Below are positions 12,114 to 24,289 of a stretch of 64,000 bases of DNA, in pieces; within the stretch, counting starts at the first letter, position 1, and each line of letters begins with the position of its first letter. The translations under genes were made by a program, and so were the position numbers. Below the pieces are notes generated by a model. It did not search any database. It was not told the DNA's origin and saw only the letters and a list, made by a program, of their open reading frames with translations. The stretch is from the NCBI GenBank assembly GCA_013368315.1, contig JAACJM010000022.1, forward strand, positions 372,001-436,000. The letters are read 5' to 3'. Source of the DNA: Tetrapyrgos nigripes. Lineage: Eukaryota; Basidiomycota; Agaricomycetes; Agaricales; Campanellaceae.

Positions 12114-13256
12114 TACTAGCCCATTTCCAAATGTGAGGTAAAGGTCTTCTTATTGCAAGCGAAGTGAGGAACTTTTGTATATATTCCTGTTTAAACGTCA
12201 TCTGCTTGTTGTCTTCAACGACGCCTTATTTTTGCCCAAACCTCAAGTCAGCTACCTCTGTACGAATTCGAAAGACATACCTTGCCGATGCTGCACCCTT
12301 GCCTAGTGGCTTTTGCCTTCTGTGCAACCTCAAGCTTTAGAGTTTTGATCCACACACGACTTTCGCAGCATGACGAATGATAGAAGGAGCGAGGGATTCT
12401 AGTCTGCCTGTCACTGGTATTATGACTATTAAACGAGTACAGTGTCGATGGGTATTATATCCAAGAAGCAGAAGCATACGGTTTCACCGGCGGCGCAGGT
12501 TCTTACGCCGGATATTGATTATTAATAATATTATAATAATAATGCTAGGAATGTCGGGTACGGATTCGGGTGAGCAGTGTTAGGGGACGGGGATATGTAG
12601 GTATAGTGGGTTTAAAGAAGAGAGTGTGGAGGCACTGCTGGCAGCGTTGGGAGCGTAGGACTGGCGTGAACCCTGGCCAGTCGGTTGGTCAGAATGGCGC
12701 GACGAAAAAATACAAAACAAGAAGGAAAATAAACAGAAAAATGAAAGAAAGACATCAAGGTGAAGACAAAGGACGGACAGCAGCTTCACGTCCAATCCGC
12801 TGTCCTTTGAAAGAAGACAAGGACACTGGGCAGCACGAGGCTTCTCCTGGCGGCGGCGTATCAGTTCTTGATCCCAGCCTAAACCACTCCTCCTCCTCCT
12901 CCTGCTCACGGCCTCCACCATCGTCAGAAAAGGAAATCACGCCATGACACAAATCAAAAAACATGTATGTATTTCATGGTAAAGACGGCAACTCAGAGTC
13001 AAATGGGGAGGGCGGGTCAATCGCCGGCAAAACCAAACGATTTAGGAAGGTACGGAAGGGAATCTTCATTTCCGACCATCTTCGGGCTTCTGGGACCTGG
13101 ATCGGAAAATACCCATCGACGTATCACTCCACTCGTCACGCTGCACCTTCATGACATCGCTTCTTTTCGATTAGTGGGCCTCGGACACGCTGTTGTGGGC
13201 TGGGAACTGCGTGGATTCACACGATTCCCAGATGCTTGATTTGAGTCACCTCATAT
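12114..13256. other. Intergenic stretch with low-complexity patches
   Basis: An AT-rich run (attaataatattataataat) lies at about 12522-12543, and several frames are open over GC-rich sequence at 12570-12960. I found no domain, intron pattern or conserved motif, so I call no gene. Confidence 0.4.
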
Positions 13257-13766
13257 TAGTGTTGCAACGGCTGGTCCAAAGTACATAATACATCATGTCG
13301 AATAGGATGCTACTGACACCAGAGACCAGAGTATAGGCGCAAGCTTTGAGGAGATATATGGGATCATGCTGGAGACATTCACAATATATAAGCTGCAGAA
13401 GAAAAAGCATGGAATATACCTGCAGTAAAGTACCCTCAGCAATCAGCCCCCATTGCCCACTGGCATATGTACAGCTCACGGTTTTGATGGCGAGTAATAT
13501 CTACATTGTTGTTTTGAAGGCTTCAATTACGCGAAAAGAGATGTCCTTCATAGCAGGAGATGTCCTGGAAACCATACGGAAGGACCGGGAGAGCCCGTGA
13601 TGCAGAAAAAACGCGAGGAGCGTTCAAAGTAAAAAATACGTCATTTGTTTGGTTGGAGCTTTTGGCTCAAGCGGCTCTCAGCCAAGCCGGTTCGATTATT
13701 GGTTTGTCAAGCTATTTTAATGGCAAGCCGAGCCGAGCTCAGCTCAGTTCAGCCATTGCAACACTA
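13257..13766. mobile_element. hAT-type MITE (510 bp) just upstream of gene B
   Basis: Terminal inverted repeats TAGTGTTGCAACGGCTG (13257-13273) and its inverse with one mismatch (ending 13766) are flanked by the perfect 8-bp duplication CCTCATAT (13249-13256 and 13767-13774). An 8-bp duplication and a TAGTGTTGCAA-like end are characteristic of hAT elements. No transposase sequence lies inside. Its right end is 103 bp before the ATG of gene B, so it probably lies in that gene's promoter. Confidence 0.92.
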
Positions 13767-13869
13767 CCTCATATCCTTAACTTTTCAACGTAGTCCAACT
13801 GAACTCTTACGGTACGCTCTTGTCTTTCATTTCGAGTATTCCCTGCATCGAAGAACAGCAGTAGCAGAA

Positions 13870-15804
13870 ATGTCCACGTCCTCCGAAATGGAAACCTATC
13901 TCAAAGCGTTGCGCCGAGATGGTATCACGCAGAACTGGGATGTCGTCGTCACCTACGATGAGGCCAGCATCAATGACCTCCTTCTCCAGCGATACAACGA
14001 ACCAAACACAGGTGAAACTTCTACGCAGACCGTCAAAGGGAAAATCGGCTGATCCGGTAGAAACTCAGGTCTCTCGACCAAAGTTGAGCCCTCGTTTGTC
14101 ACCACGGATCGCGATGACATCGAATATACACAATATTATTCTCTTGACCTTGGGCCTCCTCTCATCCAGTTTCAAGACACACCCAACGAACCGACCTGTG
14201 ACTTGACTATGCCCATTTTGTCTGGTCGCATTTGGCGTGTCGACACCGCAGATGGGAAAGTACACCCAACGACCGAACTCAAAGGAGGGATATACTCTAT
14301 CATCATCGCCAAGATCAGCCTAGGCACGATTAGCGGGGAGACAGAGGCCGGGGACATCAAGCACGGTAACGATATTGTTGAGTTCCCACTGGACAAGATC
14401 AGCGATGAGCAGATTGTCATCAACTTCCCCGCTAGTGGCACACTCGACTATCGTATCACATACCCGTCCGACATGCCAGGGAATGACATACCTTGGGCCA
14501 TGCACGAGAACAACTTGCTCGTTGCTCTTTGCACCTATTTTCCAGCTACGGTCAAAGCTATTCACTATGCGCTCGCCGGAATCAACAATCAGCCGCCAGC
14601 TTCGGGCGTAGTTGACCTCATTCCACACACGTTCCGGATCGTCACGTACAAGGACAACGATACCAATCCTGCGAAATCATATCTTTCGGTTCTAATCCAG
14701 ACTAGGGGATCCACTGTCCGGGGCAACACAAAGCAGCTCCAGTCCAGTTGGAATGCGCAGTGGGTTGCTGCAAATGTCAATCCAGTGCCGGTGGGCAAGA
14801 GCGCGTCCATAATCATTAACAATGCGTTCTTCGTCACTTCATTCATCACGCCAACTCTCAAGGGCAGCAATCAGATCACAGACGTGGTTCCTGAGGCCCT
14901 GAAACCAGATGAATCGGGCTTGCAGGTCAAATGCACGTGGAATAAGTCTGTCAAGACAGACTCGAAACATTTCAAGGACAAAATTAATGATCCATATGAC
15001 GAACCCAAGCTCACCAAGGTAGATGTACCTGCTCTTGATTACAATCCCAATGATCCTAGGGGGCTTCCTCTTCGCATTACATTTGGGCAGGCGGTGAGTG
15101 CATGTCCAAGTCTGACCCAGCTATCGCTGACAATACTTTTGCCTCGTAATCAGCAAGGGCTTGATAAACCCGCGACCATCTTGTTAGAGTGGAAGTATAG
15201 CTTTCACCAGACATGGACAGGAGTCATGAGCTGCCACGTGGTACTCAATGCGGACGACTGGCGCGGTGACGAGAGAGTCATGCCCAAAAATACCCCCGTC
15301 AAGGGTGGATTCACCGCTACTTTTACGCTCAACAAGGTCTTCGACATCAAGCCTTTGACCCAGGAGGATCTTAACGTCAGCATTGATTTTAACAAGGTAT
15401 TTGCATATTCAAATTGCATGGCTCTAACGACACTGACTTTGGGAATCTGACAGGACGACTGGAAGGTGGAGGTGAAACCAGACGAAGCAGGCAATTTGCG
15501 GCAGAGGTTGGGGGCTACATTTGGAGGTACCGAGCAGGTTGGATACCTCCCAAATTTCATCAAAGATAGTGCCATCGAGGGTATTGGCTTCAACTTCAAC
15601 TTTGGCACGTTACGATTCTTTTCTATCACTAACGTTTTCCGTGAGTTTTCTGTGCTTTGAGGGTTGTCGCTGGCTACTGATGCTTTTATGGAACCAGTTC
15701 CGGGACGCAAGGTCATTGATGTAGACCACAAGACAGGATTGCGTATCCCGCGCGACCTCATCATTGTCGGCAATGTCGTCCCATCTACCAGCCCGTCTGC
15801 TTAA
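13870..15804 (+). CDS. Gene B: 567-aa TULIP/P47-like protein
   Basis: Five exons: 13870-14011, 14069-15093, 15154-15396, 15454-15640 and 15698-15804. They total 1704 nt, exactly 568 codons. All four introns are 57-60 nt GT-AG; intron 1 removes an in-frame TGA at 14050 and contains a CTGAT branch-like site. The N-terminus (NWDVVVTYDEASINDLLL, residues 22-39) and a segment near residues 276-307 (NAQWVAANVNPVPVGKSAS, then an FF-containing stretch) resemble the TULIP superfamily protein P47, a lipid-binding-type fold also found beside some bacterial toxin operons. No signal peptide or membrane segment is seen. The family call rests on motif resemblance and is tentative. The gene model itself is firm. 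A lipid-binding role would be inference. Confidence 0.85.
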
Positions 15805-16253
15805 GGACGAAAAGGTTCGTTCTCTTTCCTTTTCATTGGACTTGGGAGGCGGACTGACGTACGGTGTGCAGAGAAAGTCATTAGAAGCGGAAATATCAAC
15901 GTTGGAAGTTCCAAGACGATGGGGTGTTGCATGGTGCATGGTACAAGTCGAAGGGAACAGATGCTAACAAGTCATCTTGGACACATGTGTGTAAATATCG
16001 CGCCATTTCACCGCTGATGAGAGGATCTTGTCTGCATGTGGCGCGGCAGCTTCATAAATGTGTTTTTCCTATTTGATATTGTCGATGTCAATCCTTTCCC
16101 CTAGGGTCTCCTCATCGCTGACACAATTCTTGCAAGATGAAAAATTCTTGCTTCGAGACCTTGAGTTGGGTGTTATACAAAAGTTGAAATAGTTCAAGAA
16201 TGTCGTCGAAAGTAATGTTTGTGAAAAAAGGAAGAAAAAAAAAACACTAATGT
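15805..16253. other. 3' flank of gene B
   Basis: No coding feature is seen. The stretch should hold the 3' UTR and terminator of gene B and ends in an A-rich run (16228-16244) next to the hAT insertion. Confidence 0.35.
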
Positions 16254-19094
16254 TAGGGCTCCAACCTGTTAATTACTTGTTACAATTCTCGAGGTAACTA
16301 ATAAGTAACAGGTATACTATGTTATAACATGTTATAACTAGTTACTAACAGATTTTTCTGACAACCGGATTTTGCGTGAAATAAGCTTATGGGAGTGATA
16401 TTCAAAGAGTCCCTCCTTCAACCAGACCTTTGCGTACATCGCTTGAGTGGTGGTCTCGGCTTTCATAGATGAGTGCACATCAGAGCAAAGGTGACGCAAT
16501 TTTGAGAATAGCCGTTCAATGGATACACTTGTTCCTGGAATGGCCAAAAAGTCGCGGGCTAGACTCGTAACCAGCTGTCCTGTGGAAAGTTTGATGACAG
16601 TTGATCAAGCTTCGCTGACGGACTGATCGACTGTCATCAGTACTCTTGCAAAAGACTGGTAACGAGTCTAGTTGCGGGCTATGTGTGATATGATTGGAAA
16701 TCCACATTGATCTTCAGTGGTCTTGCAGTGGGTCTATGGGAAAACATGAATAGGATTCAACACAGACACAAAAACCTAGAATACCTTCCACCATTGCAAG
16801 GACTTTTTCATTTCACCTTGCCCTCCCTCTCCAGAAAAATATCACTCTAATTCATCTGATGTTTGGCTAGAGCTACCCTGTATATCAGACAAGCTCTCGT
16901 CTTCTGAATCAGATGGCATTTCATTCCACAGAGACTCAAAGAGTTTGTCATTGCTGGATGTCTTCTTTGGCTCTCTCGGAGAGACGCCGTTCAAGCCCAC
17001 AGGCACAGCCTGAGAATAGGACTCGTAGACATGCTCAAAAAGGGCCTTCGCCTGCTGATACTCATTCAAATGACGCGGAATGTTGGATGGTATACTGGAA
17101 AAAATTGTTGTTCAATGCATAGACATCCGGAAAGCATTGCCTGATACTCACCAGGGTAATATATCACTGTAAGTGCATAATATGCGTAAGAAACAAGTAA
17201 GAAATGATAACCTTACCAGTGTCTAAGTACTTCTTATGAGTAATGACTTCCATAGTCCTGTGTGCAGCTTCAAAGATTCTAGGGTGGTCCACGTTGATGG
17301 TCAAGAATTTAAGCGAGCTTGTCACATCAGCAAAATACCAGGTCCTTCTATAGCTTCTAGTACTAGACGTATAGAAGGAATAGACATATAGAAACTGTTC
17401 TATGGCTAGAGGTACATGACTATCAAATAGATGTCCTTCTATTCCAATAGACGCTATTCTATTCGTATCTACTGACTCATCTATACATGTCTATACAGAT
17501 TCTATCAACAACTAAAAGATGTCGCTCACCAGCAAATCCAATAATGGGATCCAATCTGTCCACCACAACGAAGACCCCATTCTGCATGCGACGGCACAGC
17601 AGACGGTAGCTTTCCAATGAATCTGAAGAACGTGTTTGTTAGGAAGAGTCATGACAAGGAGTATGTGACTAAACGAACCATTATATGTGGGGTGCCGCTA
17701 TCACAACGATAACGACACTGACTACATACACACCATGCGTAGTGCTAAATTACCTGGATGTGAACAGAACCGCTTGGTCACCCGGCATGGCCAATAAGTC
17801 AGAAAAGGACTCACCAATTACTTCAATATTTCCCTACATATGCCACACTCTATTTGCATGAACTGTTCCTGCAATTGTCTGAGTATACTATATGAATGAA
17901 ACAAAATAAACAACTCACCCAGGGCTATACTTCAATTCACCAATCCACCACCTTCAGGGCTATACTGTGTAAAAAATATTGAGTTTTATAACAAGCAGAT
18001 GAAGCGAGCCTTTTGAAGACAGCGAGCATTGAGGTAGGGAATTACTTGCTAAACAAATGGGACAGAGTAGCACGTTGAAGCAGATTTCACAGTTTGTTGA
18101 AGTAGTTGAAGACTAGAAAGAACCTGTGTCGAACGGGGCGGGGAGCTGAAGACGTTGTGGTTTGTTGAAAAGTCAACCATGCGAACGTGACCATTGTACT
18201 TAGCCGAGTTCCGACACGATTGCGCCATTTTGTGGAATCACGCCATTCTTAAAATTTACGATGAGCCGTCCGTGTGCACCCACTGCACCCACTGCACTGA
18301 GCACTCCGCACTCAGGAATCAGGATCACTTATGTATACCATCCGGCCAGTATGTACATATGTACTTACTCACTCAACGAATATGTACATGTTGCAAACTT
18401 TGGACTACCGGGAAAAAGACTGTAACAACGACTCTTGCTTAGTATTGTACTCGATAAGCACCGAGATGTTACATGTGTATATGTAGGTCTAAAGGTCTAA
18501 TTAGTAATAGAATCAAGGCATCTAGCATAGACAAGCAGTTGCATAGACACAGATGCCTTTCAAATAGAAATAGACAGAAATAGATGGAGCGGAAATAGAA
18601 TTAGACGTGGAAAAATAGATGATAGCCGGAATAGACGCGGATAGACCAACCTGGTATTTTGCTGATGCATTGGCATCCACTAGTGCAAAAGAGGGAAGGC
18701 GGCGGTATGGTTGTTGGGGAAAAGATTTTGTGCAGGACTCTGATGTTCGGGTCTGGCTCAACCTCACAGATGGTTTCGCGACATTATACAGTGCTCATTG
18801 ATTCATACATGCTCTGCCCAAAGCTAGCGCAAAAGAGGAAAGGTGGCAGTATGGCTGTCAGGGAAAAGATTTTGTGCAGGAATCTGATGTTCGGGTCCGA
18901 CTCAACTTCACACAGCAATTGATGGACCGTCATCGACGTGATGTCATTCTTCAGAAATTGCTGGCATGTGGCTACCAGTTACTAACAGGTTATAACAGTT
19001 AATACCTGTTAATGGGCTCAGGTATAACTTGTTATTATTTTAACCTGTTATTAACCAGTTATAACAGTATTTAATAGTATTCAGTTGGAGCCCT
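16254..19094. mobile_element. hAT transposon, 2.84 kb, decayed
   Basis: Terminal inverted repeats TAGGGCTCCAAC occur at 16254-16265 and inverted at 19083-19094. Both ends are flanked by the perfect 8-bp duplication ACTAATGT (16246-16253 and 19095-19102). Subterminal regions are crowded with TAACAGGT/ACCTGTTA and GTTATAAC motifs, as in many hAT elements where transposase binds. Inside, the minus strand holds remnants of a hAT transposase. An internal direct duplication of about 95 bp sits at about 18670-18780 and 18830-18915. Confidence 0.93.
16338..17330 (-). pseudogene. hAT transposase remnant with C-terminal dimerisation domain
   Basis: The 3' part (16338-16560) reads ARDFLAIPGTSVSIERLFS then RHLCSDVHSSMKAETTTQAM, the classic hAT dimerisation region. 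Upstream pieces (NEYQQAKALFEHVYESYSQA at about 17000-17069; VDHPRIFEAAHRTMEVITHK at about 17250-17310) fit the middle of such proteins but lie in different frames with stops between. The sequence from 17330 to 17530 is AT-rich and repetitive and looks inserted. No complete transposase can be read. Confidence 0.75.
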
Positions 19095-19131
19095 AACTAA
19101 TGTCTTCTCCGAACGAACTCGATAACCTTTC

Positions 19132-19641
19132 TTATCGCTCCCTAATTATTTCCTTCCTAGTCTCCCTTCTCGTCTGTGTCAGTGGCTGCGAATCCTCCAC
19201 TATCTCTGGACGGAAGTAATAATGGACCTTTGGCGCCAAAATCCCCCTCTTATCGCACCTCGGAAAATGCTTCTTCAATTTACTAATCCTCTCCTGCAGC
19301 TCCATCTCCGCATGTGAGTTCTCATTTGGCCGGCGGTATGAGACTGATGTAGGCTGCCCAACCACATCTGTCTCATGAAAGTGGCACGCCAAGTTGCACT
19401 GTAATTGATGGAGAGATGAGAAATAGGGATCCTGGAGGATTCGGTCGATTTGACGTTGTCGATTTTGCGAAACCTTCGATGAAGGCCCTCTGCCCAAAGA
19501 TGTCGATAGCAAGAACGAATGAAAACAGAGGTAAGAATAGAGGTAGAGAGCGGGTAGTGTTGCCTTCGGCTGACCGATGTCTGTATGCGTAGGTGATGGT
19601 TGAGAGAAGACATCAGTATTTTGACAGATAACTGGTTTCAA
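19132..19641 (-). other. Open frame of about 170 codons, unrecognised
   Basis: The frame is open on the minus strand from about 19641 to 19132 with no recognised domain. The last third is charged (LQERISKLKKHFPRCDKRG). It abuts the hAT target duplication, so it may be a fragment of older mobile DNA. I would not call it a gene on this evidence. Confidence 0.2.
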
Positions 19642-20207
19642 CTGGTACCAGCTGGTACCAGCTGTAGCCAGTTAACCAGTTACCAGTGCACCAGATAAGT
19701 TTTTTGGCCCACCAGTAGACTCGTTTAACACGTCTCTGTCATTGGTGATGGACTCGACAACGCTGATAATAGTTTTCAGTTCATCAATAATGATCCGAAC
19801 GACATTCTCAATGCCATCAATTGATGTCGTCATCGCCAGGAACAATGATCGGCACCTCCCGACACATTGCCGCCGCTTCCCATCAATTGTGACGCCAATC
19901 ACCATCAATAGCCTCGGTAATATCTAAGGTGAGTTTGGGTACTTAAGAGGCATCAGTGACGCTTCTTAAACACGTTCACCATCGAGATGAAATATTCCAC
20001 CAGTAGATTAAATGGCAGCACCAGTGACCAGTGCACCAGTTTTGTGTCAAAATGCTGATGGAGACGTTAGCGATGGCGCTGAATGGAAAGTAACTGCGGG
20101 GTATTGGGCCTTTGTATCTTCGTCTTGAGAGTAGCCCTGGGATGAGATGGAAAGCTGGAAGTTGGTAGTTCTGTACGAAGGCTTTGTTACATAGGTCCTA
20201 AGGAGGT
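19620..20207. repeat. Possible MITE rich in CCAGT motifs
   Basis: Both ends of the stretch 19630-20045 carry clusters of ACCAGT/ACTGGT, including GACCAGTGCACCAG near 20026-20040 and TTACCAGTGCACCAGATAA near 19680. This resembles subterminal repeats of a short hAT-like element. Exact ends and a target duplication were not found. Confidence 0.3.
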
Positions 20208-20935
20208 TGCATCAGTAAAACGGCAAATCGACTTTTCCCCGCTTTTCGGAGCTTTCGGTAACTTTTTCCCATAAAGCCTTTTGATCGACTTTTCTGACAG
20301 AAGCTTTTTCCATCTTCTACTTTTTTCCGGAAGCTTTTTCTGTCTTTTACTTTTTTCCGTATGACATCTACTTCTCAACGACTTTTACCAAGCTTTTCTG
20401 AACAACCTCACTTTCTACATGTCAAGCGTAAAATAGACTCATAGATCATACTAATTATACAACACACGCACTCAAACTTGCGTTAACATACATAATTGAT
20501 TGAGTGAAGTGTACAGTATCCTGAATCTGACTAAGTTTGCCCAGACGACACTATAGGGGAGGAGGAGGGTCATTTGGAGGTACTGCCCTGACTGGGGACA
20601 AGCCTCTGTGAGGACTTAGAGAAAATTTTTTGATGCAGGCAACTTCGGTAAATGCCGGTCAACTGTATAGTTGCGGCCACATGTTGCGTTGACCTTCAAC
20701 TGCGCTTACACGTCCAACCTAGTCTCGTGTAGCCAGACTGACGATATACCAGTCTGACCACTTATGTGTGGTATATGTAGTCTGGAGGAATTCAATAGAC
20801 GCGGGCAGCGCTGAAAAGTTGTGACATAATCACTAAGTTCTCACGACCCCTTACTTGCCATCTGCCATCGTCGACGTGCTCTCTAGCTTCATTTTGGTCT
20901 CTTTGACACTCGGAAAGCATCTTATTGAACACGCC

Positions 20936-22868
20936 ATGTCAGAAAACACGTCAAAATGTAAAAAACCGCGGAGAAATTACCTAACTCTCGCAGATATACT
21001 GGCTCTACCTGTTACTCCTACAAATGCATCTCTTTACCAGCTTCCACTGTCACCATATCCCCCTCTTTCTGCACAATTTGACATGAATGCGACATCTCTT
21101 ACTCCTACAAACATGTTCACCAGTCCAAACTCGCTTACAGATACTCTTGTGCCTCGTACTCTGGGCTGCACCCATGATAGCCAACTTGGTCCGCTTGATT
21201 TCATGGACATTGACCCCGGTTCTCCCGATACACTGGTGGAATCATTTTCACCATCTTTACCATCTTACAACACAACGCTGGACAGCCCTATCCTCCTTCT
21301 ATCAAAAGATACTTCGACAGCTACTTCTCATCATTCAGGGTCATCTCCGAGACCTGATCCTCAGAAGCCTTCGCAAATCCTGTCCAAAGAGAATATTCCG
21401 GAGCACCCTCCCCTTCGATTACACAAACGGAAACGTTCTTCCCTCGAAAAGCTTCTCGAGAAGTTGGAAAATGTCAACAAGCATCTCCTTGCAATCTCCG
21501 AAGACTTTGATACTATCGGCGAGTTTCTTCAGTATCTCTTCTGGCACAAGGGCATCAAACGCGAGAAAGACTACTGGCAACAATATCATCGAGACACCAT
21601 TTGTCGATTTCTTCAGGGCAATTCATCCGTCAACGCTATTCATATCATTTGGAAGATGTATAATCATCCACATGGCCAACCATCGTACCGCAGCTCAGAT
21701 CCCCAAGGCGAGTGTGCAAAGCAATTCCAACTGGATGGAGATCCAGCCAACATTCCTTATGCACGTCCCGCAATATCATCATTTGCGGCGCAACTCTGTG
21801 CAACTCGGGCATTCAAAAATATCTCCATCTTAACGACAAACTCTGACCCCAGAGAATTTCCTCAGGATCAGCCTGCTCGTATGCCTGTTGGTGAAGTTAC
21901 TTGGCACGACATTCATTCCTATACTCCTTCCTGAGCTGTTGCTACATTCAAACGATGGACGCCATTCTTACACGGCTTCATCCAATACCTTGCGAATCCT
22001 CATCGAAAAGGTGCTCCTGTAGAGCGAAGGTATAGGCCAGCTGAGATCGTGAGTGATACATACTATTATTTGCTGAGTACTTAGGTTCTGATAATTCTAC
22101 AGCGCATTCTCGTTGCTATTAATGCTCTCGTTGTTGGTCATAATCGATTCGTCAATGGATACCTACCTATACACCTTGGGGTACAACTTTTCTCATGCCA
22201 GGTCCACATCAATATCAAACGATGGCTCTGTCACATGGGCCTTGCCTTGAACGATACAACTGTCCGTTCATTGGTCGAAAGCTTGACAGAAAAAGATCGA
22301 GAACACATGCAACATTCAACCATTGAAGAAGCCTCACGTAATGAAGTAAAGAAGACATACGTTCTTGATAACGTTCAGCGAAATCTGACTGTTCATGAGG
22401 GGGGCGGACTTCTTTAGAAGACAGTGATAAAGACTGGTACAGCGGCAACAGAAATTGACCTCGAAGATTGCCCACCAGGAGCATGGGATCTTAAGGATTA
22501 TCTTTCCCGCATATCCAAGAACCCGCGTTCCAAATTAACCATCGACAAACTCTGGAATCATGTCAATTGGCAGAATCATCACGACTCGCAGACCCTATAT
22601 GTTGTCAAAACACTTGTTGACCACATTCCTGAACTCTCGTTGTACTCAAAATCCATCTCTGAACGCTTTCGCTCATCGCCTGTTGCCCTTCATCGCTTAC
22701 GAGAAGATCGAACATCCAACACCCAACCACTTGGTACCAACTCGGAGAAAGAGGTTGAGGTTCATGGTTTAGCACAATGTTTTAGGGATTTTGATGAGCA
22801 GGTTGGATTTACGGCTGGAGGTGCTGACGAAACAACACTGGAAACTATTTCTGAACAAATTATATGTA
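20936..22868 (+). pseudogene. DUF6589-like protein, interrupted
   Basis: ATG at 20936 starts MSENTSKCKKPRRNYLTLAD, followed by a Ser/Pro-rich linker and a helical segment. After a TGA at 21932-21934 the frame continues (AVATFKRWTPFLHGFIQYL), passes a GT-AG intron (about 22029-22099) into RILVAINALVVGHNRF, then TYVLDNVQRNLTVHEGGG. A TAG follows at about 22415. It then reads KTGTAATEIDLEDCPPGAWD through LHRLREDRTSNTQPLGTNSE. The DNVQ and GTAAT-[DE]L-DC-PGA blocks are typical of DUF6589 proteins, abundant and often transposon-linked in Agaricomycetes. Two nonsense codons make it a pseudogene. Molecular function of the family is unknown to me. Confidence 0.65.
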
Positions 22869-22877
22869 TTATCATGA

Positions 22878-23198
22878 CTATATACTTACAAGACTACTTG
22901 CTAGGCCTTTCAAGGGTGTAATCACGATCGCTACGGCATTCTTCTTGACAGGAAAGGAAGGATAATCCTCGGGATGTTGAGCAAGCTCTCGGTGCACGAT
23001 GAGTGGTATCATGAAAAGCGCTGCCTTCCCAGACCCAGTGCCAGTAAAGAAAAGTACGTGTTCTTGATTCAAAACCAGAGAGAGTGGTACTACTTGGTAG
23101 TCATGAAGTCCATTTGGCCATTGAGGAATACAGCGAGATACAACAAGTTTGAGGGCTTCCAAGCCAGAGGCGTCCGTCCAGGAAGGCTTTGAAGGCAT
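22878..23198 (-). pseudogene. N-terminal fragment of a RecQ-like DNA helicase
   Basis: ATG at 23198 begins MPSKPSWTDASGLEALKLVV. It has the Q-motif-like LHDYQVVPLSLVL, a Walker-A-like TGTGSGKAALF, in which the Ser/Thr after the Lys is Ala, and VITPLKGLA (motif Ia region). Similarity stops after GLASS, where the DUF6589-like pseudogene ends on the other strand. About 100 of the several hundred residues of a helicase core remain. Confidence 0.65.
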
Positions 23199-24289
23199 AT
23201 TGATGAAATTGAATAAGTTTGGCGGGTAACGAAAGCGAAATAAGGGCTGGGTACGGAGAAGGAGAGCTAAAAGATGATGGTAAACGTTGACCGCATTAAG
23301 GCTAAAGGGCATGGGAGCCCGCGAGATTATGTCATAATTTTGCAGCACTGCCCGCGTCTATGGAAAACCACAAGACTACGTCCAACCCTCGCTGTCTTTT
23401 CACTGTGCTCATCTCGTCACCTGTCTTCAGTGCCTTTCTGACGGTAAATGTGTCTTTTTTTAAAATCTTTTTGACAGCGCTAAATGCTCTGTTATTTTCC
23501 ATAACTCAGTTCTCAGCTTGGCTGAATATTTGCAATATGTCAGTTGGGAGATAACAAGGGATAGGTGCGTACTTTACCCTTTGCTTGTCCTTCAACATGT
23601 CTGACTTTCCCCCTCTAGTCCGGTGTGCTACATACTGAGGTTGTGCAATCCGTTGGAAGAACAGTGTGGTGCGTTTCCTTTAAACTTTTTTGACAGTGAT
23701 CAATACTAACGCAGAAATTTCCCTCTTCAGGCGTAGGATGAATCTTTCGAAAGGAGCATACTCGTTCAGTAAGTCAGCTTGTCCTTCACAACCCGATATC
23801 AAAACCTAACCTGCTGTGTATGTTTAGAATGATGGGATCTACTTTCATTGGTTTGCGCCACAGTATTGTATGCAGGGGTGGTTGGAAGGGCACATCTATA
23901 GTACCAACTAGCAATGCTTTCCATTCCATGTACCATCTCATAGCTCTTGTAATGATATCTCTTTTAATGCCCTAATATTATGAATGTGAGGTATGAGGAT
24001 ATGGTTCTACTAATCCTATTTAGTAGCTTTCCCTGCAGCGTTCTAGCAGCTTTTCTTAAAACTTTTGAAAGCAGGAGGCAACTTTCAAAAGCGATTGGGC
24101 CTGTGTTTTGAAAGTACAGCGCGGATCGGAAAAAGTCGCATAAAAGTTGTAAAAGCCGGTTTGCCGTTTTACTGATGTGTTGTCTGAGTTGTGTCTGAGT
24201 CACATTGAGAGAAGACAGGACAGAGAAAGAGAAGTGAAAGAAAAAGTGGGTTAGAAATACATCAGACAGATGAAAACCATAAGACGTAC

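Larger units (their letters stand above)
20208..24178. mobile_element. Inverted-repeat-bounded segment (about 4 kb) with DUF6589-like and RecQ-like pieces
   Basis: CATCAGTAAAACGGCAAA at 20208-20225 recurs inverted at about 24160-24177, with similarity extending a further 8-10 bp (tCGaCTTTT). Sequence next to each end is rich in AAAAAG/CTTTTT tracts. Inside are a DUF6589-like pseudogene (plus) and a RecQ-like helicase fragment (minus) in tail-to-tail arrangement. No target duplication was found, so it may be a DNA transposon or a MITE pair flanking older sequence. Confidence 0.5.

Noticed and set aside
12570..12964. Overlapping open frames of 70-125 codons on both strands
   Set aside because: GC-rich low-complexity sequence without domain, intron signals or conserved composition.
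14050..14052. Premature stop in the P47-like gene
   Set aside because: The TGA lies in a 57-nt GT-AG intron (14012-14068) with a branch-like CTGAT; splicing restores the frame.
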